NCBI GenBank assembly: GCA_021234155.1
Contig: JAJEKV010000100.1
Location: forward strand, 722,116 to 786,115
From: Isoetes taiwanensis
Lineage: Eukaryota; Streptophyta; Lycopodiopsida; Isoetales; Isoetaceae
Reading direction: 5' to 3'
DNA: 64,000 nucleotides
Below the pieces are notes generated by a model. It was not told where the DNA came from and searched no databases. It was given only the letters and a program-made list of their open reading frames with translations. This document shows, one piece after another, positions 1-12,300 of this stretch. The position numbers were made by a program, and so were the translations under genes. Position 1 is the first letter of the stretch, and every line of letters starts with the position of its first letter.

Positions 1-109
1 TGAACTTGGTTCCTTGTGTTTTCACAAAGCCTGCAACTTCTTCATCCAGCTTATATACAACCAGCAGAAGCATGCAAACCAGCATTTTTTGAATGTTTCT
101 TTTTGCCAT
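1..109 (-). CDS. partial GH5 mannan endo-beta-mannosidase-like, N-terminus
   Basis: The reverse strand reads 36 codons from an ATG at 109 and runs off the window edge. A hydrophobic segment (LVCMLLLVVY) looks like a signal peptide. It is followed by GFVKTQGTKF, which resembles the mature N-terminus of plant GH5 endo-beta-mannanases (typically F-V-K/R-T-x-G-x-x-F before the LNG core). Such enzymes are secreted and cut cell-wall mannan. Only the first 36 residues are visible and no catalytic residue can be checked. The call rests on a ten-residue resemblance plus the signal peptide. Confidence 0.45.
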   Translation of the reverse strand, partial: MAKRNIQKMLVCMLLLVVYKLDEEVAGFVKTQGTKF

Positions 110-1628
110 CACCAGAAAGCAATGTTGCCCTGCAGATTACAGCAATCTGAATATAAATCTGCCTGACAAAAGCATTTCACACATTTAACAAAAATGCAAC
201 TGAATAGACAGAAGAAGAAGAAGAAAAGCTAGAAGCTTTAATGAACGGAAGAAATGGTCATACTTAATCCTGAAGCACTGGTGAAGATTCAGGTAGCTCA
301 AAACTAAACCAGAAAAAGGAGAGGGCAGGTAACTTAAATATACAAAGGAAAAGGGTAGTGGATGGAGCATGGCAATGAATAGTTTTTCAACGTTCATTTC
401 TTCATTACTTTAATGGGCAAAGCATGTGAGTTAACGTGAAGACATGGCGGCAGATTTTAGAACTTTTGAGACTGGGCCACCTCAAAATGTTACTGTAATT
501 TTTGACTACAAGAGGTCCTGCTGAAATCTATGGCATTTAATTACCAACCCTCTACTTACTTTTTCCAAGTCGGGCGCTGATCAACTTCGGGCGCTGATCA
601 ACTTGACTTTATGTTATCACACAAGCTTGATCCCTGTGATGCTGTTTTCCAATGTTTGCATTCTTATAGCTATGCCATGTTGGTGCATTTGCAGAGTTTT
701 CTTTTTTAAATTCCTTTTTTGGGTTAAAGAGCCCGTGTCTGAAGGCAAGAATCATGTCAATGACAGGATTCCTAGTACTCCACATGCCTGTTCCCATCAT
801 CTGGTTCCAAAAAATTTCGTCTTTGCAGGTTGCCTTTGTGTGGTTTCTAAGTTTGCCCTTTGTTCAAAAGATGGGAGCTTATTAGGTAGTTGTAGTTCGA
901 TGGTTTATTTGATTCCTTGCTTTCGTTCATCGGTTTAACAAATAGATTTATGGATCAAACGTTTAGAGACAAGCGGCAAGGTGCAGATGATGTTTTTTTG
1001 TGGGCATCTCGTGATAACGGAGAGCCTTCATGTCTTAAATGTGATAACATCAGTCTCAGTCTATTCAATGACGATATGGGTTTTGGTTACTAAATTATTG
1101 CAGCCCATGACAAAGGGTGTGGCAAATAGGTGTGGTGCATTAGTAGAGACATTTGGGGGCAGAGATCCAGGCTTCCCTGTGGGCAGAGTTCCCCTGTGGG
1201 CAGAGATCGTATGCATATGTGAAAAGTCCCATTCCGGCAATCACTATGGTATTGAAGTGGTATAGCTGCATTTTCACCCTGTCCAATGCTTTGAGAACCT
1301 GAAACCTTGATCCGCCCTGTGGTTATGGTCGTCATCCTTCTATCGTGCAGATTCAAATTGTGCATGTTCTAGCATGTATAGACGAGTTGGGGACAAGGCC
1401 GCCGCGATAAGTTTCTTGTATTAATAAGTCAGATAGAGTTTAGATGCCATCTCATCTGGAGACAACAATGTGTCTTTTATTAGATTGAGAGAGAGATTGA
1501 TATGCCTTATCTGGAGGTAAAGGACCTTTAGGAGCCTTTCCATATAAAGGCATGCCTATAAATAAAGGCATTGGCTAACAAGTATTCATGGTTCTGAACT
1601 TTGAACTTATCCAAATATTTCAAACGTT
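110..1628. other. intergenic, no gene recognised
   Basis: Small ORFs here are in conflicting frames without recognisable motifs. The only structure I see is a perfect 17-bp tandem duplication (unit CGGGCGCTGATCAACTT, 571-604) and three loose copies of GTGGGCAGAG near 1170-1206. The right part is probably 3' flank of the receptor kinase gene. Confidence 0.5.
571..604. repeat. 17-bp perfect tandem duplication
   Basis: Two adjacent identical copies of CGGGCGCTGATCAACTT (571-587 and 588-604). It is probably replication slippage. The unit contains the short palindrome TGATCA. Confidence 0.85.
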
Positions 1629-4187
1629 TTATCTAGGTATAAGAATGTCACGAGATGGATCACCTCCTGATACCATAGTGAAGTCAGAATTTATGCTTCT
1701 AGACGGCTTCATGATTGGATGGGGCTCTGCTAAGGTGGGCTCAGGCACCTCCATCTTTCCCTGCAGCATTTGTATAATTTGTGACATTGCGGGCCTTTGT
1801 TCTGCAATTTCATGAATGCACCAGCATGCCAACCGAATGACCTGCTCTGCTTGGTGATGCTCGAAATTACCATCGAGTTTGGGATCTACAATCTCCGTAA
1901 TGTTGCCAGATACAACTTTCATATACACCCAAGAAGGAAGAAACCCAGTCTCGAATGAGCCATAAACCTTTTTCCCGCTTATGATTTGAAGAAGTACAAT
2001 GCCATAACTATAAACATCGCATTTCTTGCCTACAATCAAGTCACCAAACAATTCTGGGGCAAGATAACCAGGTGTTCCTCTAGCTTGTGTAATCTGAAAA
2101 GTACTGTTATTATGCAAATAAGAGGCAGTCTTATCTATTGTCATGGTAATGACATCTTGGTTGATAAGCCTAGCCATGCCAAGATCTGATACCTTGGCCT
2201 TGAATTTTTCTCCCAAAAGGATGTTTTGAGGTTTGATGTCCAAATGAAGAACAGGTTGAGAGCATCCTTCATGCAAATAAGCCAGACCTTGTGCAATATC
2301 CATGGCTATGGCCATTCTTGAGGTCCAAGGTAACTCTTCAATATCTGAGTCCTCTACAAAGAGCCATTGATCAAGTGATCCGTTTGGCATCCATTCATAA
2401 ACCAGTAGCCGATTTGCGCCTTCGATACAAAACCCGTAGAGACGGACCAAATTTATGTGGTCTATACCCCCAAGAGTCCTCACTTCAGCTTCAAATTCCT
2501 TCTGCCCTTGGGTGGCACCTTCAAGCCTTTTTACTGCTACAATTCTGCCATCTTTTAGCTTACCGCTAAAAACTGCTCCAAATCCACCTTCACCCAATTT
2601 GTTTTGGAACCCATCTGTGGCATCTTCAAGCTCTTTCAAGGAAAATTTATGTGGTACCCCGGGCATAAGGATGAGAAAATCATCAGCCGGTTCATTGAAT
2701 GAGGAAGATTTTTTCTCTTTTTGGGATTTTTTGAAGTAAAACCATGTGAAGAAACCAATACTTGCAGCTAGAATGGCAGCAGCAGCCACTGAAATAATGA
2801 CAATCGCTGTGGTGGAGATGGAGATGGAACTGTATTTCTTTTGGCTTGAGGGTTGCACTTTGAGGTAAGCCAGGTAATGCTTTTGAGCATCTGAAGAGAT
2901 TTGTTCAAGGCTGGATACATGGTTGAAGATGTGGTAGCAAGCTCGGGCGGATAAATTAGGAGAATCTTCATAAAATGCAACTAAACATGAACAGTTTGAA
3001 AGACAGGAGGACAAACACTCATCTTTTTTTGTGAAGTTGAGAGGTGCAACGTACCTGTTGGAGAAATATGTAACATTAGAGAGAGTCAGAAATATTTGAT
3101 TTTTCATGCTGTCTGCATCGCAGGACAGTGCTGTTGTGAGCCTGCATCCCTTTGTTTTTGAATCTGAAGTGAATGCATCTTCAAGGGAAGAAGAAGAGGA
3201 ACTTTGTGATGGACAATTGCATTCGCCCTCTCCAGAGCATACCCCATAAGATCCACAAATATCAGGAAAAGTACATCTTTTGTTCTTCCCAAAAAACTCT
3301 ATATTGATTGTCAAGTTTCCATTTTGCCAAAGATAATGTCTTACATTGGCATCTGAATCGAGCCGAATAAATCTGAATTTGGATTGTTGTTGGAAAGCAA
3401 GCGTATATTTTGAAGATTTGCCGCAGGCTCGGAGGACCAGATAATCTGCTGTATGTGTAGCATTATAATACAGGCTACTAGTACTATTACTAAGACCACC
3501 ACATTCTTGTATAGCCTTGTTATAGTCAAGAGTTCCATCAATTGCAAGAGCCGAATAAGGGAGAGGAGAACCTCCAGAAATTGAATAGAGAACAAGTCCA
3601 GAAGGCTCAACAACATCAACATATTCAGCAGCAGGATAGCTGGAATTAGATGATGTGAAATTCATGCCCTGTTTAATAGTCTGGCCAGGCAAGAATGTAT
3701 CAGTGGGGTGATCAAAACTCTGCCATATGATATGATGGTTGGAATTATACACTATGAGGTTGCCTGATTCGGTCAATTGAAGAGTTGAAGCACCAGCAGG
3801 TGAGGACCAAACGACGTTATAATTCTCGTCAACGTGCTGGAGCTGAGATTTATTATCGGGAGAAAGTCTTAGAACTGGGCCATTTTGTATGATCTGGGAA
3901 CCGAAATTCCAAACATCAATGACGAGGGAGGAGTTGAAGGGGAGGAGGCAGATGATCAGGGTGACAGTTGGGGAGCCGTCTGAGGAGAAGAGGCCAAGCA
4001 CAAAAGTGGATTTGTAGGATGTGATGGTAGTCTTGTTGGGGGTTAGGAGGGGATAGAACTTTCCATTCGAGAAGGAATATGGATGCGCATAGGATGCCGA
4101 TGCCCCCCAACCTGGCGTTAGGGAAATGAGCTTTGCCTGTGTGCATCCCACATATAATAAGAAGAACAACATTCCAACCCACGCCAT
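1629..4187 (-). CDS. G-type lectin S-receptor-like Ser/Thr protein kinase
   Basis: One uninterrupted 852-residue ORF, as usual for the intronless plant lectin receptor kinases. Order: signal peptide (about 1-18); bulb-type lectin region (about 40-170) with IWQSFDHPTDTFLPGQ at 154-169; EGF-like Cys cluster (305-325); Cys-rich PAN-like region (355-440); transmembrane helix (about 460-485); kinase domain (about 527-800). The kinase shows the glycine loop GEGGFG, the AVK lysine at 553, HLDIKPQN (648-655) and APE (710-712). The catalytic loop is HLD rather than HRD, so this is a non-RD kinase, a class often linked to immune receptors. The metal motif is DLG instead of DFG. The activation loop carries about 15 extra residues between DLG and the GTPGYLAPE motif. 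It probably acts as a plasma-membrane receptor with extracellular glycan or peptide sensing; the ligand is unknown. Confidence 0.93.
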   Translation of the reverse strand: MAWVGMLFFLLYVGCTQAKLISLTPGWGASASYAHPYSFSNGKFYPLLTPNKTTITSYKSTFVLGLFSSDGSPTVTLIICLLPFNSSLVIDVWNFGSQIIQNGPVLRLSPDNKSQLQHVDENYNVVWSSPAGASTLQLTESGNLIVYNSNHHIIWQSFDHPTDTFLPGQTIKQGMNFTSSNSSYPAAEYVDVVEPSGLVLYSISGGSPLPYSALAIDGTLDYNKAIQECGGLSNSTSSLYYNATHTADYLVLRACGKSSKYTLAFQQQSKFRFIRLDSDANVRHYLWQNGNLTINIEFFGKNKRCTFPDICGSYGVCSGEGECNCPSQSSSSSSLEDAFTSDSKTKGCRLTTALSCDADSMKNQIFLTLSNVTYFSNRYVAPLNFTKKDECLSSCLSNCSCLVAFYEDSPNLSARACYHIFNHVSSLEQISSDAQKHYLAYLKVQPSSQKKYSSISISTTAIVIISVAAAAILAASIGFFTWFYFKKSQKEKKSSSFNEPADDFLILMPGVPHKFSLKELEDATDGFQNKLGEGGFGAVFSGKLKDGRIVAVKRLEGATQGQKEFEAEVRTLGGIDHINLVRLYGFCIEGANRLLVYEWMPNGSLDQWLFVEDSDIEELPWTSRMAIAMDIAQGLAYLHEGCSQPVLHLDIKPQNILLGEKFKAKVSDLGMARLINQDVITMTIDKTASYLHNNSTFQITQARGTPGYLAPELFGDLIVGKKCDVYSYGIVLLQIISGKKVYGSFETGFLPSWVYMKVVSGNITEIVDPKLDGNFEHHQAEQVIRLACWCIHEIAEQRPAMSQIIQMLQGKMEVPEPTLAEPHPIMKPSRSINSDFTMVSGGDPSRDILIPR

Positions 4188-4215
4188 ACTCCGATTGCTT
4201 TTCCTCTGGCCCTCT

Positions 4216-4222
4216 TCTTATA
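4216..4222 (-). promoter_or_regulatory. possible TATA box of the receptor kinase gene
   Basis: The reverse strand reads TATAAGA about 29 bp before the kinase ATG. This implies either a very short 5' leader or a chance match. Confidence 0.25.
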
Positions 4223-4325
4223 GACTTTCAATTGTGTTATCCAATGTTGTCCTGTTTAGATCACTAGTATATCCGACGTATATTCAGGTCTTCCATCATG
4301 TTAAAGCCACACTAAGAAAAAGAGT

Positions 4326-4458
4326 ACCTTGCACTTTTGTATACAGGAATGACCTGCTAGGAATGACCTGCTGCTTCAAATTCCAGGGTGTCAGCAGTGC
4401 CTCCACGACACCACGGAATTTGAAGCAGCAGGTCATTCGTGCAACGTGAATGCAAGGT
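4326..4458. repeat. foldback element with 24-bp perfect arms
   Basis: Arms 4361-4384 and 4415-4438 are exact reverse complements over 24 bp (outer end GAATGACCTGCTGC). Inside them GTGTC/GACAC also pair, leaving a loop of about 14 nt. Outside, ACCTTGCA (4326-4333) pairs with TGCAAGGT (4451-4458). A second partial copy of the outer arm (GAATGACCTGCT) precedes the left arm. It could be a small MITE or a young hairpin RNA locus. Confidence 0.75.
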
Positions 4459-4805
4459 AAAAACAATTCTGTCGGATGAAATCAGGCAGATTAGTGGGTA
4501 AAACAGCAAGAATTGTGGGTATATATAGGCAGCATCGTAGGTAAAATAGAAGAACTTTGTGGTAAAATATTTTGGCGCATAAGACAAAACTATGTTTCAC
4601 ATTCTTTAAGAGAATTGTTGCCACATGGCAGCACGCCATTGGCTCTAAGGACAGAATTGTTGTTACCTTGCATTTACATGATTAACACGATCGGTCCTTT
4701 GGTCTCGTTAGTAATTGGAATAGGTCATCATTAAATGGTTAAAACACGACGGGGGATGACAATATCAAATTTGGTGAAGCTCAATTGTTTGGGCTTTAAA
4801 AAGTG

Positions 4806-4855
<50 letters not shown>

Positions 4856-5165
4856 CTTAAATGCCAGAATTTAAAATTTTAATTCTAGCATGGCGATAAT
4901 TAAAATAGGTTACCAGTTTCTTATGTATTAGAGTAAGGCTGAGACTATTTCACATTGTATATATTCATGAGTGGATGATTTTAAACATACTTAAGCCAGA
5001 TTTTGGATTGGAACTAGAATTTTCTTTTAAATTCATTGTGGAAGAAATTTTGATGAATTTTCACAGATTTTCTATTAAGACAATATATATTTCGGGTTCC
5101 ACTTGATTTTCTTTGCAAAGTCATGTGCATTTATTTTGGTGTCACTTGCAATGAGACAGCTAGAA
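4459..5165. other. AT-rich intergenic DNA
   Basis: No gene is recognised. It holds the TATC microsatellite listed separately. Confidence 0.5.
4806..4855. repeat. (CTAT)n microsatellite
   Basis: About twelve uninterrupted CTAT/TATC tetranucleotides. Confidence 0.95.
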
Positions 5166-5412
5166 GTTCTATCCTTATTAAAGGCCAAGTGTTAAAAACA
5201 TTAGGGCCTACTTCAGAAGTACTATCCTTATTAAAGGCCAAGAGTTAAAGGCATTAGGACCTACTTCACCTACCAATTTAGTGATGTTAAGTTCTATCCT
5301 TATTAAAGGCCAAGAGTTAAAAACATTTGGACCTACTTCAGAAGTACTATCCTTATTAAAGGCCAAGAGTTAAAAGCATTAGGACCTACTTCACCTAGCA
5401 ATTTAGTGATTT
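5166..5412. repeat. 125-bp higher-order tandem repeat, two copies
   Basis: Units start at 5166 and 5291, each with GTTCTATCCTTATTAAAGG. Each unit contains two related sub-units of about 55 bp sharing CTATCCTTATTAAAGGCCAA, so four sub-copies occur. The second sub-unit of each carries an extra tail (CACCTA..CAATTTAGTGAT). Copies differ by only a few bases. Confidence 0.85.
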
Positions 5413-6620
5413 TTGGACTCCAGAATTTAAAACTGGCAACTTGAACAAATTGTTATTTGGGTGGTTCAATGGTGAGAGTGTTCTAGTTATTTGCTAGATG
5501 AATTAATTAATGCACGTGATGGATTTTTTTCTGCTTTTGTTCGAATTGTATGAGGTGGTGATTTGGTTAATGGTGTTGATGGTTTTAGAATTCAAAAGGT
5601 CGTTGTTCATGGAAATGTTCACTTCAAGAGCAACAGATAATTGATTTTTGTTTCCATTATTTCCTATGGTAAAAAGTATATCAGCAAAAAAAGAAGAGGC
5701 TTAAATTGAGGCACAACGTTGCGAGATTAAGAGATACTACACCACGGGAAATCAGAAGTGCTTAGAGCTTTTCTATTCCAAATTCTTGGCTATTGGTACT
5801 ACCTGTTCTGGATCATTCTAGAAAATATTAAAGTTTGGCCCACTTTTCTCCAAGGACATTAGATCAAATAGCTCATGGAAGTGCATCTACTTGTAACCTC
5901 CTCAAGCACATGCTGGATTGAAGAAGGCAGAGATAAATTACAAGCACAAATAATCCATAGGAAGTTTTATCTAAATTGGTTGAAGAATACATGAATTCTT
6001 TACAATCGTGCCAAAATAGTATCTTAATTTCTTCACAAATTGCTACGCATTAAGACCATGGAGGGAATATAAAGAATCGTAACCATATTTTCCCATCTGT
6101 TAGGTGGAAACTGTTGGATTTTAACCTGTTTGTTTATTCCAACGAACCACAGCTCAGGCGGAGCTCTCGACTTGAATAAACTACTTACATTTATTGGGAC
6201 TTTTGTTTGCATTTTCAGTAGGCCTGTTGCTTCTTTGTTCGGTCCGGTGAAGTTCCAACTCCCCTGTTCGAACCATCCATGACTGAGTGTTAGCCAAATA
6301 GGACTGGGAATGAACACCCATCTTTGGTCGTATGAGACCATTGAAGCCTATGCTTCTTGGCCTTCTTGATTCTGCTTTCCCATGGCCATGACTGCATTCT
6401 AAATTGTGCAATTGACACACTCAGATCCATTGTTTAATTTACCACCAACGTTTCTAATGCATTGATTGCGCGCAAATTGCTATCGGCAGTATGATTTTTG
6501 ATTTTTGTAACAGGCTCCAAGCTCACCTAACTCCATCGCTAGAACCCCTGATAAAGAGCTCTGCGAAATTGCTGGTGCAAAGTTAAGAATACTTGCCAGT
6601 CCGTGAACAAATGGAACCCC
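5413..6620. other. intergenic, no gene recognised
   Basis: Only short ORFs without motifs. TGTTGGATTTTAACC at about 6112 resembles the start of a copia LTR, but I could not find a matching end, primer site or second copy. Confidence 0.4.
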
Positions 6621-7278
6621 CTGTTCCATGCCGAGCACCAAAGATTTCTTCAGGCAATTCCCATAAAGTCATGGTATCAAATATTCTATTGTTATTGTTT
6701 TGAAGTAGCAGTTTTTATTGATTGTGAAAACATGACTTCGAAGTACAATTTAAGCCACTTTACCGTCCGAGCGCAGCACCTTGTTACCTCAAGGAGTCAT
6801 GGAGATTATTTATGGAAGGAAATGATTCTAAAAGCTATATTGATGTTTATCAAATGAGAGTAGACTACACATGTGAGGCCAAGTACTAACCATATGAGGA
6901 TGAGGAATGCGAGGCTCTATGATGTAGATTGGTTCTTCGAGGCCAACTTCATTATCTTTAGGTAGCTTACAATAGCTATAACATGTGTGCAACTCTTCAA
7001 GCACGCCGGGCATATGCTTCTCTTGTTGCTCTATAAGGCTACAACTAGCAGAAGGGCACTTCTCTTTTGTGGGGGCAAGGGCGTGGGGTAAAGAATTGGG
7101 TAGTAGTTAGGGCAAGAGGGAGTGTGAAAAATAGAAGGGAAAATATGGACAACAAGGTGCTGCGCACGGAGGGTTGCCCTCCATGGCCAGAGGGTGAAAT
7201 GGCTAAAGTGAAGTTCAAAGTTTTGATAATCAATTGAAATTGCTACTTCTAGACAATAGAATACTTGATACCATGACG

Positions 7279-8060
<782 letters not shown>

Positions 8061-8856
8061 GTGGAGTTCTATCGGATGAAGAGGGCTACTTTCGAGACAT
8101 TAGTTGGTCTTATTGTCCCTTACCTGATCAGACCAGGAATCAAGGTTAGACGCCCTGTTGATCCCAGAAAAGCAGTGGCCATGGTTCTTTATTTTTTAGC
8201 ACATGGTGAGAAGCCCCTACATGTAGGTCAAAGATTTTATGTAGGTAAAGCAACTGTACAGAAATACACGAAAAAAATAACTCTTGCTTTGGCATCTAAG
8301 ACCATGCTTTACAAGAGGTTCATTGCTTTACCAAGAGGCCAAAGACTGTTAGACATAAACAAAGATTTTGAGGATGCTACAGGTATACCAAACATCTTTG
8401 GAGCTGTTGATGGTTCTCATGTCTATTTGTACAGAAAACCATGGAGCAAAGACAAGGGTGATGATTATTACTCAAGGCACAAAAGACATTCCTGCCTTAT
8501 GCAAGGTGTGGTTACTCACCAAAGACTCTTCATTAATGTATGTGTAAATAGGACAGGTTATGTGCATGATGCAAACCAGTTTAAGAAGACTTTGTTATAC
8601 AAGAGGTTGACTGCCAAACGGATATTGCAGGAACCCACTGTTGAGATGAAAGGAAAAAAGATTATTCAAGGCCAAATGACAGATCAGGATATTACAGTTA
8701 GAATTCCACAAATGCTGCTTGGAGATTCGGCATATCCCTCACGAAGATTCCTGATCAAAGTGTTTCCTGATGGTAAGGGAGCTTATGGCAGATTTAATAA
8801 AAGGATTTGCAGAGGTAGAGTGTGTGTGGAAAATGGAGAATGTATCAACATGCAGT

Positions 8857-9346
<490 letters not shown>

Positions 9347-12300
9347 TCAATCAATTCGATAGGGTATCTCTTCCATTTCAAGTCTTTCTTCTTCTGTTGT
9401 AGGACTTTCCCTCAATGACAGTTTTTGTCCTGGCACTAATGGTGTATTCACGATGTTTGCATTTTCCATGTGGAATCTTCTCAAAATATTACCAATATTG
9501 TTGCTTTGAGATAGCTTTAATATCTTTTTCTTCCTGTCTCTTGTTACCTCCACTCCAAGGAATTGTCTAAGCTGCCCCGGATCGTCATTTTGAAACACGT
9601 GTCTTAGGATCTCTTTGCAGAATTCCAGGATTTTGAGATCATTGGCTACTAAAATACAATCATCGACATAAAGGGCAAGGATGCAATACCCATTTCCACG
9701 CTTCAACACATATAAATTCCCATCATACCGTAACTTCGTGAATCCTTGTTCCGTAAGAAATGTGTCCATGCAAAAGAACCATTGTCTTGGTGATTGCCTC
9801 AATCCGTATACTGCACGTTTCAATCTCCATACTTGATCTTTTCCATTATCAAATCCTGGAGCTTGATGCATGTATATATTTTCTTCAAGCTTAGCATTTA
9901 GAAACGCTATTTTAACATCCATGTGATGGACATCAAGATCCAGAGCATTTGCAATGGCCAACAGGGTTCTGATACTTGTAAATTTGACCAATGGAGAAAA
10001 AGTTTCTTCAAAATCTTCGCCCTTCTTCTGAGAATAGCCCTTCGCAACTAATCTTGCCTTGTACCTTTTTGAACCATCTGCTTCCTTTTTTATTCTAAAT
10101 ATCCACTTATTACCAACTATATTTTTAGCTTTTGGTTTATCCACAATTTCAAACGTACCTGTTTTCTCAAAAGATTGCATCTCGTCATTCATTGCCTTTT
10201 TCCATTTATCTGCTTCTGTACTATTTATAGCTTCTTCAAAGCTAGTTGGTACGTTTGGTTCCAATATGGCCATGATGGACAATGCCTTTTTTGTTCTCAT
10301 GCTTTTTCCAGTTATAGCTCTACCATATTTCTGTGGATCTAATTTTATCATCTCCTGTAATTTCTCTGCTTCCCCTTTTCGTTTCTTTTGTTTTTCAACC
10401 TTAGTAGATGCCTCATGACTTGGCTGGCCCATTTGCTCATATGTTTCTGTTTGGTGCTCCACTTGTGCATCGTCTATGGCTACATTAGCTTCATCTGGGC
10501 TTACGTCAAATTCATCTCCTGTACTTCTATTTTCTAGCTCATTTTCTTCATGATCATCATTGTAATCATCATTGTCCTCTTCATCTGTTTCATCATCCAT
10601 TTCTATGATTGTGGTTTTATCATCTCCCGATATAGCTTTGCTAACTTCTTCCTTTCTAGACCTGTCCTTATAAAATGTATATTCATCAAATTGAATGTCC
10701 CTGCTTATAATTATCTTATGTGAGCCTGGAACATACATTCTATAGACTTTAGATTCTTCGCCGTACCCAACTAGATACGCTACTACAGCTCTGTCATCTA
10801 ATTTTTTCCGCTTTTCCTTTGGTATATGAACGTATCCTAAGCATCCATATGCTTTCAACATTTTATAGTCAGACACATCATTTCGGTTATGCCATAACTG
10901 ATCTGGCACATTCCCCTCCAAAGTGGCGGATGGCAATTTGTTTTGTATAAGATATGCTGTTTTTAAAGCTTCTTCCCAAAGTGAATTAGGTAACCTAGCA
11001 TGCTTAAGCATTGCTCTAACAGCATTCATAACAGTCCTGTTCTTTCTTTCTGCGACCCCATTTTGTTGTGGTGAATACACACACGTCAATTGCCTCTTTA
11101 TTCCCCTTTTTCGGCAGTATGTTTTAAATTCTCTTGATAAGAACTCTCCTCCTCTGTCACTCCTCAAACATTTCAGATTTCTTCCAGTTTGCTTTTCAAC
11201 CTCACTGACATAGATTTTGAAAGCATCAAATGCTTGGAACTTAGACGACAAACAATAGCATTGTGCTCTTCTGCTATAATCGTCTATAAATGAAATAAAA
11301 TACCTTTTTCCTGTTCTTCCCCTTATGTTTAGCGGTCCACAAATATCTGCATGAACTAGTTCCAAAATCTCACTTGCTCTCTTTGCAGTCTTGGGAAATG
11401 GTAGCCTAGTGATTTTCCCAAGTAAACATCCTTTACATAAGAACCTGTCAGTGTTACTGCACTTGTCATCTGAGCATTCAATCAATCCTTGTTTTTTCAT
11501 AAACTTAATGTTATTAATATTTGCATGTGCCAATCTGTCATGCCACAGTTTAATGTCAGAACACATAATTGCATTGGTGCTACTATTGGCACTTGAACAT
11601 TTATTTGTGAACTGAAATAATTTCCCAACTCGTTGTGCAAAAAACTTGATTTTATTTCCAAACAGCACTTTACATCCAAGTTTCTCAAATACAAGCTTGA
11701 AGCCAAGATCTACTAGCTGGCTTACTGAAATCAAATTCTTGACTAATGTCAGTAATGTAGGGACACACAAAACATTTTCCACATTTACACGATTTCCATC
11801 AAGGTCGAACCGTTGCAGCAACCCATTGGCTTCCACTTCTTGCAAATCTCCGTTTCCTAATTGAATGTGAGTGATGGATTTACTGGATTTAATGTCCTTG
11901 AGGATTTCCACAGATCCGACTACGGTTCTTTCTGCTCCACTATCAACTACAAAGACATTAGCATCATAGTCAGCTTCATTCTTTGTGTCAAAATTAGAAA
12001 AGACTGAGTTGAACTTTACCTCCTCATCTAATTCCTTATTCGTTTCATATTCCTGCGCCAAATTTACTCCAGATTTTCGTCCAGAGCCTCTTCCTCTATA
12101 TGTGCCTCTACGACCTCTTCCTCCCCTGCCTCTTCCCGTTGGAGTTGGACACTCAACAGCCATATGTCCTCTTCCTCCACAAGTAAAACACCCCATATCT
12201 TTATTTGCCAATTTGGGGCAATTCCATTTCAGGTGACCCATTTCATGGCAATAGAAACATGGCCCTAATTCTGTCTTGTTTTTCTGACCACTCCGTGCAG

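Noticed and set aside
603-1365. ORFs of 90-110 codons on both strands
   Set aside because: Overlapping frames, no motif, no splice-site support.
2291-2739. forward ORFs inside the receptor kinase
   Set aside because: Antisense shadows of the kinase frame.
6112-6450. solo copia LTR
   Set aside because: The TGTTGGATTT start only; no matching CA end, target duplication or second copy.
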